From Longimicrobium sp. (GTDB taxonomy: Bacteria > Gemmatimonadota > Gemmatimonadetes > Longimicrobiales > Longimicrobiaceae), in NCBI RefSeq assembly GCF_036388275.1, contig NZ_DASVSF010000089.1, positions 124,001 to 188,000 of the forward strand: DNA of 64,000 nt, given 5' to 3'. The position numbers and the translations under genes are program-made. Positions 20,401-28,420 of this stretch are shown here, in pieces. A model generated the notes under the pieces. The model ran no database searches, was not told the DNA's origin, and saw only the letters and a program-made list of their open reading frames with translations. Every line of letters begins with the position of its first letter. Positions within the stretch are counted from its first letter, which is position 1.

Positions 20401-20474
20401 TGCGCGGCGCGCCCGCCCACGGGTCCGTCCGGACCTTCCAGTGCAGCGCCCCCCAAAACATTGAATCGGAACAT
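17349..20474 (-). CDS. SARP-type regulator fused to class III cyclase-like domain, TM helix, TolB-like and TPR domains
   Basis: Domains in order: OmpR/SARP winged helix (1-90), BTAD helical domain (~95-240), class III nucleotidyl-cyclase-like domain (~305-460), one membrane helix (~490-512), a TolB-N/FlgO-like domain (~520-650, with VAVFYFQDQSPG and LLEGSLHRSGDRI) and TPR repeats to 1041. The two metal Asp of the cyclase remain (FADIVGF, FIGDGV). However, the box usually VNxAxR reads VSLAPQ, so the transition-state Asn and Arg are gone and catalysis is doubtful. The ATG at 20474 (MFRFNVLGG) is where SARP homology begins; the upstream extension is low-complexity. The regulator diverges from the membrane-protein gene at 20647, which it may control. 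DNA-binding activation combined with a membrane-held sensor is inferred. Confidence 0.8.
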   Translation of the reverse strand: MFRFNVLGGAALEGPDGPVGGRAAHKRRLALLAVLAAARGRMVARERLIALLWPDTSGQAGRHSLSESLSVLRREIDDELFVSASDELGLNVSRVECDVALFEDALDAGNREEAAALYRGPFLDGFYVSDAPDFDRWADAERDRLGRAYARALDSLADEARKRGDSAAAIEWLRRLAAHDPYSSRVALHLLKSLEQAGEREAALRHAAVHAAFLREELGTEPSPELQALVERLRHPPAASASPPLDGEAAGNDRDGGAELRSVTIAKGSRGQGESGQPAVQDAADARSAPAGCGERPTGTPAARRTAAVLFADIVGFTALGNADAEAAARVLSILQEAAREEVRRGNGHVVEFIGDGVLAEFAEPVACARAAGRLTRRFEHRTGAAGARSTLRAGIHVGEVATTDDGSLYGEAVSLAPQLQERAEPGHVLVSAELLSAVRRVPDFRFASRGTTVLPGRVSPVATFDLHLARRSGRVPPARADRPGVPVRRTWAVLAIAIAAALVSGSIGLLRARSGPPEAQRLPANRVAVFYFQDQSPGRELEHVARGLTDQLIHELSQVGVLDVVPPSGVRRFRESRLPMDSVAAELGAGTLLEGSLHRSGDRIRLYLHFVDVSSGERLRSAVLNATMDDPFVLEERLAREASRFLRWRLGRSLEVRVHSTGTRSARARDLLLRAEQLREEADSLLKGRDPVQVALGKRQLAYADSLLVKAEQADPGWSAPAALRGSVMLRLASASALPEERRLLAEARARVDRALRLRPGDAGALETRGTIFWTQSLFHQRADSAEALVDAAVADLRAAVDTDPLRAGAWSTLSQVLRFQGDHEGAYFAAHRAFRADAYLLRADEVRYRLFRSAVAFGRFDLAEEQCAAGANEFPGDWRFVECRLVIMARTDTGAVEVARAERLLADVNAAHPPPVARAAGSDYLPVYRQMLFAAVLARAGAHERARSTLERARAEVAAHVELRASFAYDEAHVRLFLGDRPGAVRALAELVRIQPFMRRFVANDHLFRTLEREPAFQSSFTPGGSPPGFRMSSRRSGR

Positions 20475-20646
20475 GATACCACGCTGGAACAGCCGGTTGA
20501 GAGTTTTCGGGCAGGAAGGTTGAGGGCCGCATCCGATAGTTACATACGCGGCGAGAAGGGACGCAAGCCTGCCGTCCCGCGGACCGCCGCGCCCGCCGGG
20601 GACTCCCCCCGGCGGAACGACTCCGTCCTTCCCCGAGGAGAGAGAC
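20475..20646. promoter_or_regulatory. Divergent promoter region
   Basis: The 172 bp between the SARP regulator and the membrane-protein operon must contain both start regions. No strong -35/-10 pair is evident. The AT-richer stretch around 20500-20550 is the most promoter-like part. A GAGGAGAGAG Shine-Dalgarno ends just before the ATG at 20647. Confidence 0.4.
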
Positions 20647-21222
20647 ATGGACCGAGAACCAGGGCCGCCGGCCGGCGGAGCGGTCCCGCTCGCGGCACCC
20701 GCGGCACCCGCGGCCCCGGGCCCCGCAGCCCTGCCGGGCGTGACGCCCGGGCCGGATTCCGATGCGGACCGGCAGCCATTGCTTCCGATGTACCTGCCGT
20801 ACCTCGTGGGCGTCCTCGCGCTGGCCGCGTATGCGGCGTTCGTGCTGGCGCTCCGGCAGGACGTCGCGGATGGCGCGACGGAGCAGGAGTGGCTGCGCCT
20901 CACCTACCTGTTCGCCGGCGTCGAGAGCATCGCCTTCGCGGCGGCGGGCTTCTTCTTCGGACGGGAAGTAAACCGGGGCCGTGCCGAGCAGGCCGAGAAG
21001 CGCGCGGCGAGCGAGTCGCGGCGGGCCGCCGCGGAGGAAAAGCGGGCGGAGCAGGCCCAGGACGCGGCTCGCAACGGGCAGGAGCTCGCGGCCTCGGTAC
21101 GGGATGCCGCCGCGCAAGCCGACACCCCGGGCGCGCTCGCGAGGGATGCGGGAGCATCGCCGGAAGCCGCCGTGCTCCTTCACCTCGGGCGGCAGGCCGA
21201 GCGCCTCTTCCCTGTCCGCTGA
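20647..21222 (+). CDS. Two-helix membrane protein with C-terminal coiled coil
   Basis: The 191-residue protein has a Pro/Ala-rich N-terminus and two hydrophobic helices (about 44-68 and 83-105). A charged Ala/Glu/Arg region (about 108-160, RAEQAEKRAASESRR) probably forms a coiled coil in the cytoplasm or periplasm. GAGGAGAGAG directly before the ATG is a good ribosome site. Two further plus-strand genes follow at short spacing, so it is probably the first gene of a three-gene operon divergent from the SARP regulator. No enzymatic motif is visible; a membrane scaffold or sensor partner is a guess. Confidence 0.65.
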   Translation: MDREPGPPAGGAVPLAAPAAPAAPGPAALPGVTPGPDSDADRQPLLPMYLPYLVGVLALAAYAAFVLALRQDVADGATEQEWLRLTYLFAGVESIAFAAAGFFFGREVNRGRAEQAEKRAASESRRAAAEEKRAEQAQDAARNGQELAASVRDAAAQADTPGALARDAGASPEAAVLLHLGRQAERLFPVR

Positions 21223-21249
21223 CCCACAGAATGTCACCCTGTTACGCCT

Positions 21250-21263
21250 AGGAGGCAATCGTG
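21250..21263 (+). promoter_or_regulatory. Ribosome-binding site fixing a GTG start
   Basis: AGGAGG at 21250-21255 is followed by five bases (CAATC) and then GTG at 21261. This is a near-ideal Shine-Dalgarno and supports the GTG start of the 98-residue protein. Confidence 0.75.
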
Positions 21264-21557
21264 AAGACTCTGACCGTGGTGTTCGAGGTTCCGGGGACGA
21301 CCGTGACGTCGGTCGCCGTGGAGTCCGAGGAGACGGAGCGCCGGGTGGAACTGCCCCTGGTCGGCGGCCAGGCGGAAACCACTCTGCCGGCAGGCAGCTA
21401 CGTCCTCCGCTGGCGCGCCGAGGGCGGCCAGCCCGACACCGAGTACACGATCGAGATCACCTCTCCCCCGGAGGCCGTATGGGCCCCCGATCCCCGGGAG
21501 CGCACCACGCCCAAGGGCCGCGCCGCCGGCCAGGAACCGTTCCGAATCGACCTCTAA
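21261..21557 (+). CDS. Small beta-rich protein, 98 residues
   Basis: The GTG start is supported by AGGAGG five bases upstream. The protein is almost entirely predicted beta strand (LTVVFEVPG, YVLRWRAEGG, YTIEITSPP), with no Cys, signal peptide or membrane helix. The pattern of short strands with Pro/Gly turns suggests an Ig-like or carbohydrate-binding-like sandwich. It sits 38 bp after the membrane protein and 16 bp before the secreted barrel-like protein. Function unknown; a cytoplasmic partner of the neighbouring membrane proteins is possible. Confidence 0.6.
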   Translation: MKTLTVVFEVPGTTVTSVAVESEETERRVELPLVGGQAETTLPAGSYVLRWRAEGGQPDTEYTIEITSPPEAVWAPDPRERTTPKGRAAGQEPFRIDL

Positions 21558-21573
21558 CCGACGAGATATCCCC

Positions 21574-22623
21574 ATGCCAATGAGCGTACACGCGCGCTAC
21601 GCCCTGCTCGGCGTCCTGCTGAGCCTCGGGACCGGACTCGCGGCGCAGGAGCCGGCCCCCGCGGCCGCCCCTCCGGGACCGGACCCGGCCGCGGTCGCGC
21701 AGACCCGCCTCGTGACCCCGGCCGCCGCCGCAGCCTTCCGGAGCGGCCTTCCGGAGATGTTCCTCAAGGGTTCCAGCACCGACGCCGAGGTGCAGGTGGA
21801 AGGAGGGCTGCGGCTGCCTCAGAGCCCCGTGTTCGGACGCCTGTACGCGACGCTGGAAGTCACTTCCCCCATCGCGGGTGCGGGCCGCACGGAACTGGGC
21901 GGCCCGGACGGGCTGAACGACGGAGCCACGCTGTCGTTCTCGCTTACCGGGCTCCGGTGGCGGTGGACGAGCACCGCAGCCGAAGAGCGCGCCTGGTGCG
22001 AGCGCACGGTCGCCCGGGGCCGGGGGCCGCGGATCGGCTATGACTGCACTCGGTTCAGGCTGACCGACTTCACCAAGGTGGATCCCGCCCTGGAGGACGA
22101 GTACGTGATGCAGGTGGCGACCGACCGGCCGCTCCTGTACGAAGTATCGTTCTCCGCCTCGCCGGGCCAGTCGAGCTACCTCGACCCGGTGACGTACACG
22201 CCTGCTTCGCGGAGCACGAACGCGCGGTCCTTCGGCGCGGCCGTGGGCCGCTTCTTCGGCAGCCAGCTCTGGGGCGTGGAGTACCGGTACGAGGTTGCCT
22301 TCCAAGCCGCCCCGGAGGCCGAGGTGTGTGTACCGGTGGCTGGCGCCGCGCTCCGCTGCCGCACGGGTCCGCTCGGCGAGCCGGCTCGCCAGGAGGGGAG
22401 CGTGGCCTCGGTCCAGACGCGCGGCTTCTTCCGGCGGAATCTCGCGTGGAATCCCCGCGTGACCTATGGCTTCGGCCGCGACGTGTGGAGCCTGGACGTC
22501 CCCGTGTACTTCGTCCCCGGCGACGACGGGCTGATCGGGGGTGCCGCGGCGCACATGGCTTCGGACCAGGAGAACTGGGCGTTCTCCGTATTCGTCGGAA
22601 AGTCCTTTCGGACCGGGCTGTAG
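21574..22623 (+). CDS. Secreted, probably outer-membrane beta-barrel protein
   Basis: The 349 residues begin with a signal peptide (basic start, hydrophobic core ALLGVLLSLGTGLA, likely cleavage near AAQ). The rest is rich in alternating strands typical of outer-membrane barrels (LYATLEVTSP, LSFSLTGLRWRW, WGVEYRYEVAFQ, WAFSVFVGKSF). Three Cys are present in the mature part. The last residue is Leu rather than the common aromatic residue. It ends a three-gene set and is followed by a strong inverted repeat. Exact family not recognised. Its presence supports a diderm host. Confidence 0.6.
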   Translation: MPMSVHARYALLGVLLSLGTGLAAQEPAPAAAPPGPDPAAVAQTRLVTPAAAAAFRSGLPEMFLKGSSTDAEVQVEGGLRLPQSPVFGRLYATLEVTSPIAGAGRTELGGPDGLNDGATLSFSLTGLRWRWTSTAAEERAWCERTVARGRGPRIGYDCTRFRLTDFTKVDPALEDEYVMQVATDRPLLYEVSFSASPGQSSYLDPVTYTPASRSTNARSFGAAVGRFFGSQLWGVEYRYEVAFQAAPEAEVCVPVAGAALRCRTGPLGEPARQEGSVASVQTRGFFRRNLAWNPRVTYGFGRDVWSLDVPVYFVPGDDGLIGGAAAHMASDQENWAFSVFVGKSFRTGL

Positions 22624-22652
22624 GCATCCGGCATCCTCCATGGGTGCTGCCG

Positions 22653-22691
22653 GCGAGCGTGCGAGAGGGGGTGAACGGCTCGCACGCTCGC
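22653..22691 (+). terminator. 13-bp perfect inverted repeat, probable terminator
   Basis: GCGAGCGTGCGAG (22653-22665) and CTCGCACGCTCGC (22679-22691) are exact reverse complements around a 13-base loop, starting 30 bp after the barrel-protein stop. There is no T-run, so it is either a GC-rich non-canonical terminator or an mRNA end stabiliser. Confidence 0.5.
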
Positions 22692-22800
22692 GGAGGCGGT
22701 CCAGCCACTCGTGCGGCGGGCACGGAGGGCGAGCGGGGGATAGGCGATGCGCCGAGCCGCGATGCCCCGGCGGGCGAGTGCGGCCGCCGATGCGCCGTGG

Positions 22801-23231
22801 TCAGCGGCCCAGGGCGTAACAGGGCCGCTCGTCCCCTGGACCCCTCCCCGGCAGGATGGCCTCGACCAGCACCCCGGCCGATCCGAGATATTCACGTACC
22901 CTGGTTGATGTGCCGTTGGACCAATCCACAAGCACCCTGTCGCCCAGGTGCTCGATCGCCGCGACCTCGAACGGGGGCTCCGCGTCTCCGACGCGCCGGT
23001 CGCCGATTGCCAGCGCCGACGCATTCTTGACCAGCCGGACTCTCGTGAGCGCAGAGGCCGGAGTGACGACGATCGGGGTTCCCTCCAGGTATTCCTCCCA
23101 CCGGCGCTCCTCGCCGATTTCCACAGCACCTGCATCATCCCGTGCTGCGGTTCTGCCGCCTCCACCTCCCACGGTCGGCCGTCGAACTCCTTGGCGTCCC
23201 CGGCGACCAGCGCTTCTACGTTCTTCACCAT
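22801..23231 (-). pseudogene. Small protein of two duplicated ~38-residue domains, one frameshift
   Basis: Two reading frames join into one 143-residue protein if a single G is restored at about 23121 (CTGTGGAAATC to CTGTGGGAAATC, a homopolymer loss). Both halves show the same pattern: first copy MVKNVEALVAGD, FDGRPWEV, MMQVLWE; second copy RLVKNASALAIGD, EPPFEVAAIEH, RVLVDW. This is an internal duplication of a small beta-barrel-like unit. The ATG at 23231 begins at the first repeat. The gene lies alone between the barrel operon and the second nuclease-STAND gene. No family recognised. Confidence 0.55.
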
Positions 23232-23241
23232 CGTTGTTCAT

Positions 23242-23721
23242 CTGCTCGTGAAACTTTGTTTACTGCGACCGCGTGGCGAAGCGAGCATCGGCCACTATTG
23301 GGGCGGCATCGACTCCGGCGAATCGCTCGAAGCGTGCACTCGTGCTCCACGCGGTGGCCCCAGGGCTCGCCAACGGGGAGAACCCCACCGCCGTTGCGCA
23401 GCGCCCGCGGGAACACAGCTCGATCGCAGGTTGGATGCACACCCGTCTCCGTGGGGTGGTCGTTGGGGCGCCGTGCGCACCCGCCGACTTTTCCGTATGC
23501 CGACGCGGTGAATTCCCTCGCGCGATGGACGTGACGCCCGACTGCCGTTCCTGCCGACCCTGATCGCCGCTTCCGGCCTCATCGCCCGCCCAGCCGCGTT
23601 GGACGGCTGGGGAACGTGTCCGACCAACATCCTCGAAGCCCCAGCGACGCGGCGGGGGGGATTCGCGTTCGGCCTGTTGAAAGCGCGCACGCGTCGAGCG
23701 ACGGCGATCCAAGGAGTGTGT
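23242..23721. other. 480-bp gap, no gene seen
   Basis: No frame of coding quality, repeat or RNA gene stands out. It includes the upstream region of the minus-strand duplicated-domain protein and the downstream end of the second nuclease-STAND gene. Confidence 0.4.
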
Positions 23722-24563
23722 TCACACGACTGGCGGGCCTCGGTCCTTGCCGAACCGGAGCAGCCCGTCGATCACGTCCCGCGGGAACAGGCGGCGTACC
23801 GCCGCGTCCAAGGCGGGCTGGTGGGCCCGCAGCTTCTCCGCCATGCAGGCGAACTCCCGCCGGGCAAACTGCGCGTTCCCCATGAGCCCTGCAGCCACGG
23901 CGCGCTCGAGTCCTGCTCCGACGTACCGTGAAAGCACCCATTCCAGGCGCGCGGCATCCAGGCCGGCTCCCCCGTCTTCCAGGAGCCGTTCCGCCAGGTC
24001 AGCACCCACGTTCCATGGCGCTTCGATCAGCTCGAGGGCCCCGAGCAGATCCGCCGCGGCGCTCCCGAATGCCGCACCAGCTTCCGTATCCCGGGCGAAG
24101 AGTTGCGCCAGCCCATCGAACGGAGGGCCCGACGAATCCACGGTCTCCGTCCAGAATGCAACGAGCCGCCGCCCGAAGTCCGTGCGCTCATTCTCCGCCC
24201 GGTCGCCGGCTCTTGCCAAGCGCGCGGCGTACTCGGCCTGCAGCCGGAGTGCTTCGAGCGCGTCCTGCGCATATCCGCCGCCGTTCCCGAACGCGCGGAG
24301 CCGAGCAACGCGATTCTTCACCCGCTCCGCGATCCGGGTTCCCTCCGCCGAACTCAAAGCCGCCATGAGTGCGCAGTCCGCCGCCCGGCGATCGCCGTTC
24401 GCCATCGCGAGACCCGCACGGGCGATCTCGGTTTCGGCGGTCCACTCCTTACGTGATTCAGGGCAGAGGGCGCCGAAGCGGGCCACGAACACGTCCAGAA
24501 GATATTCGGCCTCGTGACGCGCGAGACCGGCCAGACGGCTTGTTTCCCGCGCGAAGAGCCGGC

Positions 24564-24571
24564 CGGGTCAG
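24564..24571 (-). other. Frameshift site in nuclease-STAND protein 2 (probable 1-bp gain)
   Basis: On the minus strand GGACTGACCCGGCCGG changes from the VGLT frame to the GRLFARETSRLAGLARH frame. The second frame has a stop directly upstream, so the two pieces cannot be one unbroken frame. Confidence 0.6.
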
Positions 24572-25478
24572 TCCCACCATGGCCAGCGTGTTAAAGACGA
24601 GATGGTGCGCGAGGTTGGACACGTTCTCGGGCTCGCCGAGCAATCCGACATCGGCAAGGGTCTGTTCGAAGAAGTATACCCCCAGCGCGGTCGCCGCGTC
24701 AGGAGGAGGGAGCTCGGCGGGTAGCGCGGAAAGTGCGCCGGGCGCGGCGCCGAAACGGGGCTCTGGCGCGCCAACCGACGCGGCGATCTGCCGCGCCAGC
24801 ATGGCTACGAGCCGCTTCCGCTTCGCGTCGCCCGCATCCTCCGCCAGCCGCAGGAGCCGCGGCAGGCATGTGGCCGAAAGCCGGTACTTGGCGGCCCGGT
24901 ATGCCAGTACCGCCGCCCGTCCCAGGGCCTCGTAAAGCAGGCGCGGGCTCGCGTCCTCCTCGGCGGCGAAGAGGCGGCACGCAGCGAACGCGTGGCAGGC
25001 GGCGAGGCGCTGGTCGCCGTGGTGATGAAGGGCCAGCGCGGCACCCGTATGCGCGGCGCGCAGCCACTGGGAACCAGCGGCGCGCAGGAGCGGGATGGCC
25101 CGCCCGTATGCGTCCACGGCCGGGGCCCACTGCTCCCGCAGCCGGTGGAAGTCGGCGAGGAGCAGGATGCCCTCGCCCTCGAAGGGCGTCTCGGCCAGCT
25201 CGCGCGCGACCTGGCTCGCCAGTGCGACCGCGTCCTCCTTGCGGCCCCCGTCGTAGAGAAGGGCGCAGAGGCTGGGGGCGACCGCCGCGATCCCCTCCGG
25301 CACGCCGCGCGCGCGAAATGCGCCCAGGTATCGCTCATACGCCTCAATGAGCGCCGGGCGGGTGTCGTCCTGGACCGCGCGGCTGACGCGGGAGAAGATG
25401 ACCGGGACCAGTCCCGGGGTGGACTCGTTGAGTCCGAGGTCCCCGAGGGATGCGATTGCTTCGCCCGCGTGCTCGAGG

Positions 25479-25483
25479 GCTCG
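25479..25483 (-). other. Frameshift site in nuclease-STAND protein 2 (probable 1-bp loss)
   Basis: On the minus strand the VVLEQI frame is followed by ALEHAGEAIASLG one base out of register; adding one base after ATCGA joins them. Confidence 0.65.
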
Positions 25484-28155
25484 ATCTGCTCCAGGACGAC
25501 GCCGGCGCCGGTCGCGCCGAAGGCGGCGGCGGAGAGGCGGATGTCGCCCAGGAGCCGGAGCTGCAGGGTGTCGCCGTGCTCGGCCGCTTCCCGCCATGCC
25601 GGGTCGACGGCGGCGAAGGCGGCGTCGTGGTCGCCGCCGAGCGACGCGTCGACGGCCGTGAACAGCGCAGCCACGGTGCGGGCGCGGTACCCGGCCTCTC
25701 CGGACCCGGCCGCGGCGACCCGGCGCATGGCCTCCAGCGCGTCGCGCGTGCCGGCCGCGTCACCCATCCGGCGCTCGGCCATGACCGACGCGCCGAGCAC
25801 GGCCACGTGCAGGTCGGGCTCCAGGCCGCATGTCATGGCCGCGGGCCCGCGGAAGGGGAGGAGCGCGAGCTGGAGGCATTCCTGCGCCGCGGGGATCGGC
25901 GGGGCGGAGTTCGCCAGCCACAGCGCGTTGAGGGCCGCCTGCTTCCACTCCAACGCGAACAGGTAGTCGAGCGTGACCTGGTAGAGATCCGGCCAGTCGA
26001 TGGTGCGCTCGCGGGAGAAGTGCTCGAGCACGGTCTCGGCGCACGCCCGGTGTACCGCCCGGTTGAGCGCGTCGTCGCCCGCGACCGCCATCCGCGCGAC
26101 GGCCTGGTAGATCGGCGGCAGCCGGTAGCGCCCCCGGCGGACCTCTTCCAGGAGGGTCGTGTTCAGGTCGAGCCACCCGAACGCCGACCAGCGGAGGGGT
26201 GGGTCCACGGCCGCGATCGCCCGCGCCTGCGCTTCGGTGACCTCATGGGTGGCGACCGCCACACGCGGGATCAGCCCGCGCTGGAAGTCGTCGGCGGAGC
26301 CCGCGCGAAAGAGCTTCCAGGCAAGCTCGCGGAGCAGGCTGGCCCCTTCTCCGGCGGGAAGGGCATCGCGGACCGCGTCCAGTTCCGCCGCGCTCGGGGT
26401 GTCGGGGAGTCCACCGGCGATCAGCCGCAGGATCTCGGGATGTCCGGCCGTCCGGTGGAGGATCTGCATCGCCGCCACCATCGCGGCGTCGTTCGACGGG
26501 ACTTTCTCGAGGGCTCGCCAGAACTGCAGCGCCTCGGCCATGGTGAACCCCTCGATCGCGACCGGTTCCGCCGACGCGGGGAACCCGGCGGCCGGGGCGG
26601 AGGGCCGGTCTTCGGCCACCGCCACGACCCAGGCGCCGCCGAGGCGGGCCTCCTCCAGGCTCGCCAGCAGGGCATCACGTCCAGTCGCGGGGATGCGGCT
26701 CACGTCGTCGGCCACGACGACCGCCCGCAGGACGCCGCCCGCGCGCGCGATCTGTCCCCGGACCTCGACCGCGTGCACGCCGCCGCTCCGCAGCGCCCGG
26801 TACAGCTCGCGGTTTCCGGTTCGCTCCCCGATCCAGAAAGCGAGGTGGAGCCAGATGCGGTCGATGTCCGCGCCGTCGCCGGACAGGCGTAGCCAGACGG
26901 TACGCTCCTGGAGGCGGCCGCGCTCCAGCGCCGCGCGCACCGCTTCCGTCTTCCCGACGCGCGGCGGGCCGTAGATCCACACGGCGCGATGGGTGCGGAG
27001 GCCGCGCAGGATGGCGGGCTCCGTCCCGACGCGCCTGATTCGCGCGCCGACCGGGTCCGGGAAGGACTCAAGCTCGAGCGGGGCCGGGAGGTCGGTGATC
27101 CGCCGCACCGCGCCCTCGTCCAGCGTGGCGCCCACGAGCGAGCCGTCGGCCACGGCCACCCGAAGCTTCCGGAGGGCTTCCCGGGCGGCGGCAGCGTCCA
27201 GGCGCCCCGCCTCGATCAGCACCAGCACCATCTCCGCCTGCCCGGCAGGCAGGTCGCCGTCGTCGTCGCCCGCGCCCGCCCCGGAACGTCCCACCCGCGA
27301 CTCGAACCGGAGGCTCTCCAGCAGGAGGTCGAGGTGACGCGCGGCGTCCTGCAGCGCGACGGAGAGCAGTGACCCATCTTGACCGTCCGGCCGCGTGGCG
27401 AGGCTCGCGACCGCGTCCGCCGCCTCCGCCGGCCACTCCGCGGCCGCGTCCGCCACCCCGTCCCGCCGGAGCCAGGCGTGGTCGAGGACCCGGGCGACGT
27501 CGTCGCACAGCTGCCGCAGCCGGTCGCGCCCTGCAGCCGTCTGGATGCGGGCGGCCACGGGGGGGGAGAGCAGACCCAGGGCGCAGTGCATCAGCAGCGC
27601 TCCGCGGGTCACGTCCCGCCCGGCCGAGGTGGCCGCGGAGCCGTTCCGGAACGCGGCCGGGTCGTCGCGCAGCGCCTGGAGCGCCGTGTCGAGCTCCCCG
27701 TCGGTCACGAAGACCAGCAGCAGCGAGCGGTCGGCCCCCGCACGTTGAACGAAGGCCGTGGTCGTGCGGATGAACTCGGACCAGACGCCTTCTCTCCCCA
27801 GCTCCGCGAGCGACCACCTGGCCAGGCCCTCCCGGCGACCCTTGACCTGCCGGTACTCTTCGACCAGGCCGCCACCCTGGCGGAGGGCCAGCACGTCGGT
27901 GTCGCCGGCACCTTCCAAACGGACGCTCAGGGCACGCTGCCCGTCCTGCCGAAGCAGCCGCCCAATTTGCCGGAGCGCGTCTTCGTCCTGGAAGGCGAGC
28001 CCGGAGCGGGCCTCGATCCCGCCTCGGTGGCGCGGCGGTACGGAGAAGCCGAGTCCGGGCTCCGGCAGTCCGAGGAGACGCGCGACCGCGCCGAACGGCG
28101 AGTTGATCTCGGAACCGGTAGCGGGCGAAGCGGGCGCGGAGAGGTCGTCGTGCAT

Positions 28156-28420
28156 GATCGCGGGGTGCCGGGTCGAAGTCGCCGCGGTGGCGTCCGTAGC
28201 ATACAAGCGGCCGCTCGATTTGTTCGCCTCTTCTTCGGGGTGCGGGCGGTCGCGGGTCCTGCTTCGGCAGGGCGGAGCCCAGCGGCGGCGACTCGCCTCC
28301 TACCGGAAACGGGTCAGCCAGGCACACGTCCTCCGCGTAGATTGGCGGTAAGCGTCGCGCCTGATATGTTTCCCGCTCCCTTGTCGCCACTCACACGACT
28401 TTTTCGTCCCGAGTCTCGAC
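28156..28420. other. Divergent intergenic region, nuclease-STAND 2 / helicase-PLD
   Basis: This 265-bp region lies between divergent starts and so should hold both promoters. No clear -35/-10 pair or palindrome was found. It includes an alternative upstream ATG (28206) for the minus-strand gene. Confidence 0.4.

Larger units (their letters stand above)
23722..28155 (-). pseudogene. Second STAND NTPase with N-terminal PD-(D/E)xK nuclease and helical repeats, two frameshifts
   Basis: Three reading frames join into 1478 codons. Residues ~40-150 form a nuclease-like domain with the classic order GIEARSGLAFQDEDAL, GDTDV (acidic metal ligand) and EYRQVKG (the E-QxK half), so its active site looks complete. 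The NTPase follows, with Walker A YGPPRVGKT at about 397 and Walker B VVVADDV at about 475. A TPR-like helical region runs to the end. Frameshifts lie at about 25479-25483 (one base lost: LEQIE then ALEHAGEAIASLG) and about 24564-24571 (one base gained: VGLT then PGRLFARETS). As read, the NTPase is kept but the C-terminal third is lost. The ATG at 28155 was chosen; another lies 51 bp upstream. It is divergent from the helicase-PLD gene. Confidence 0.7.
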
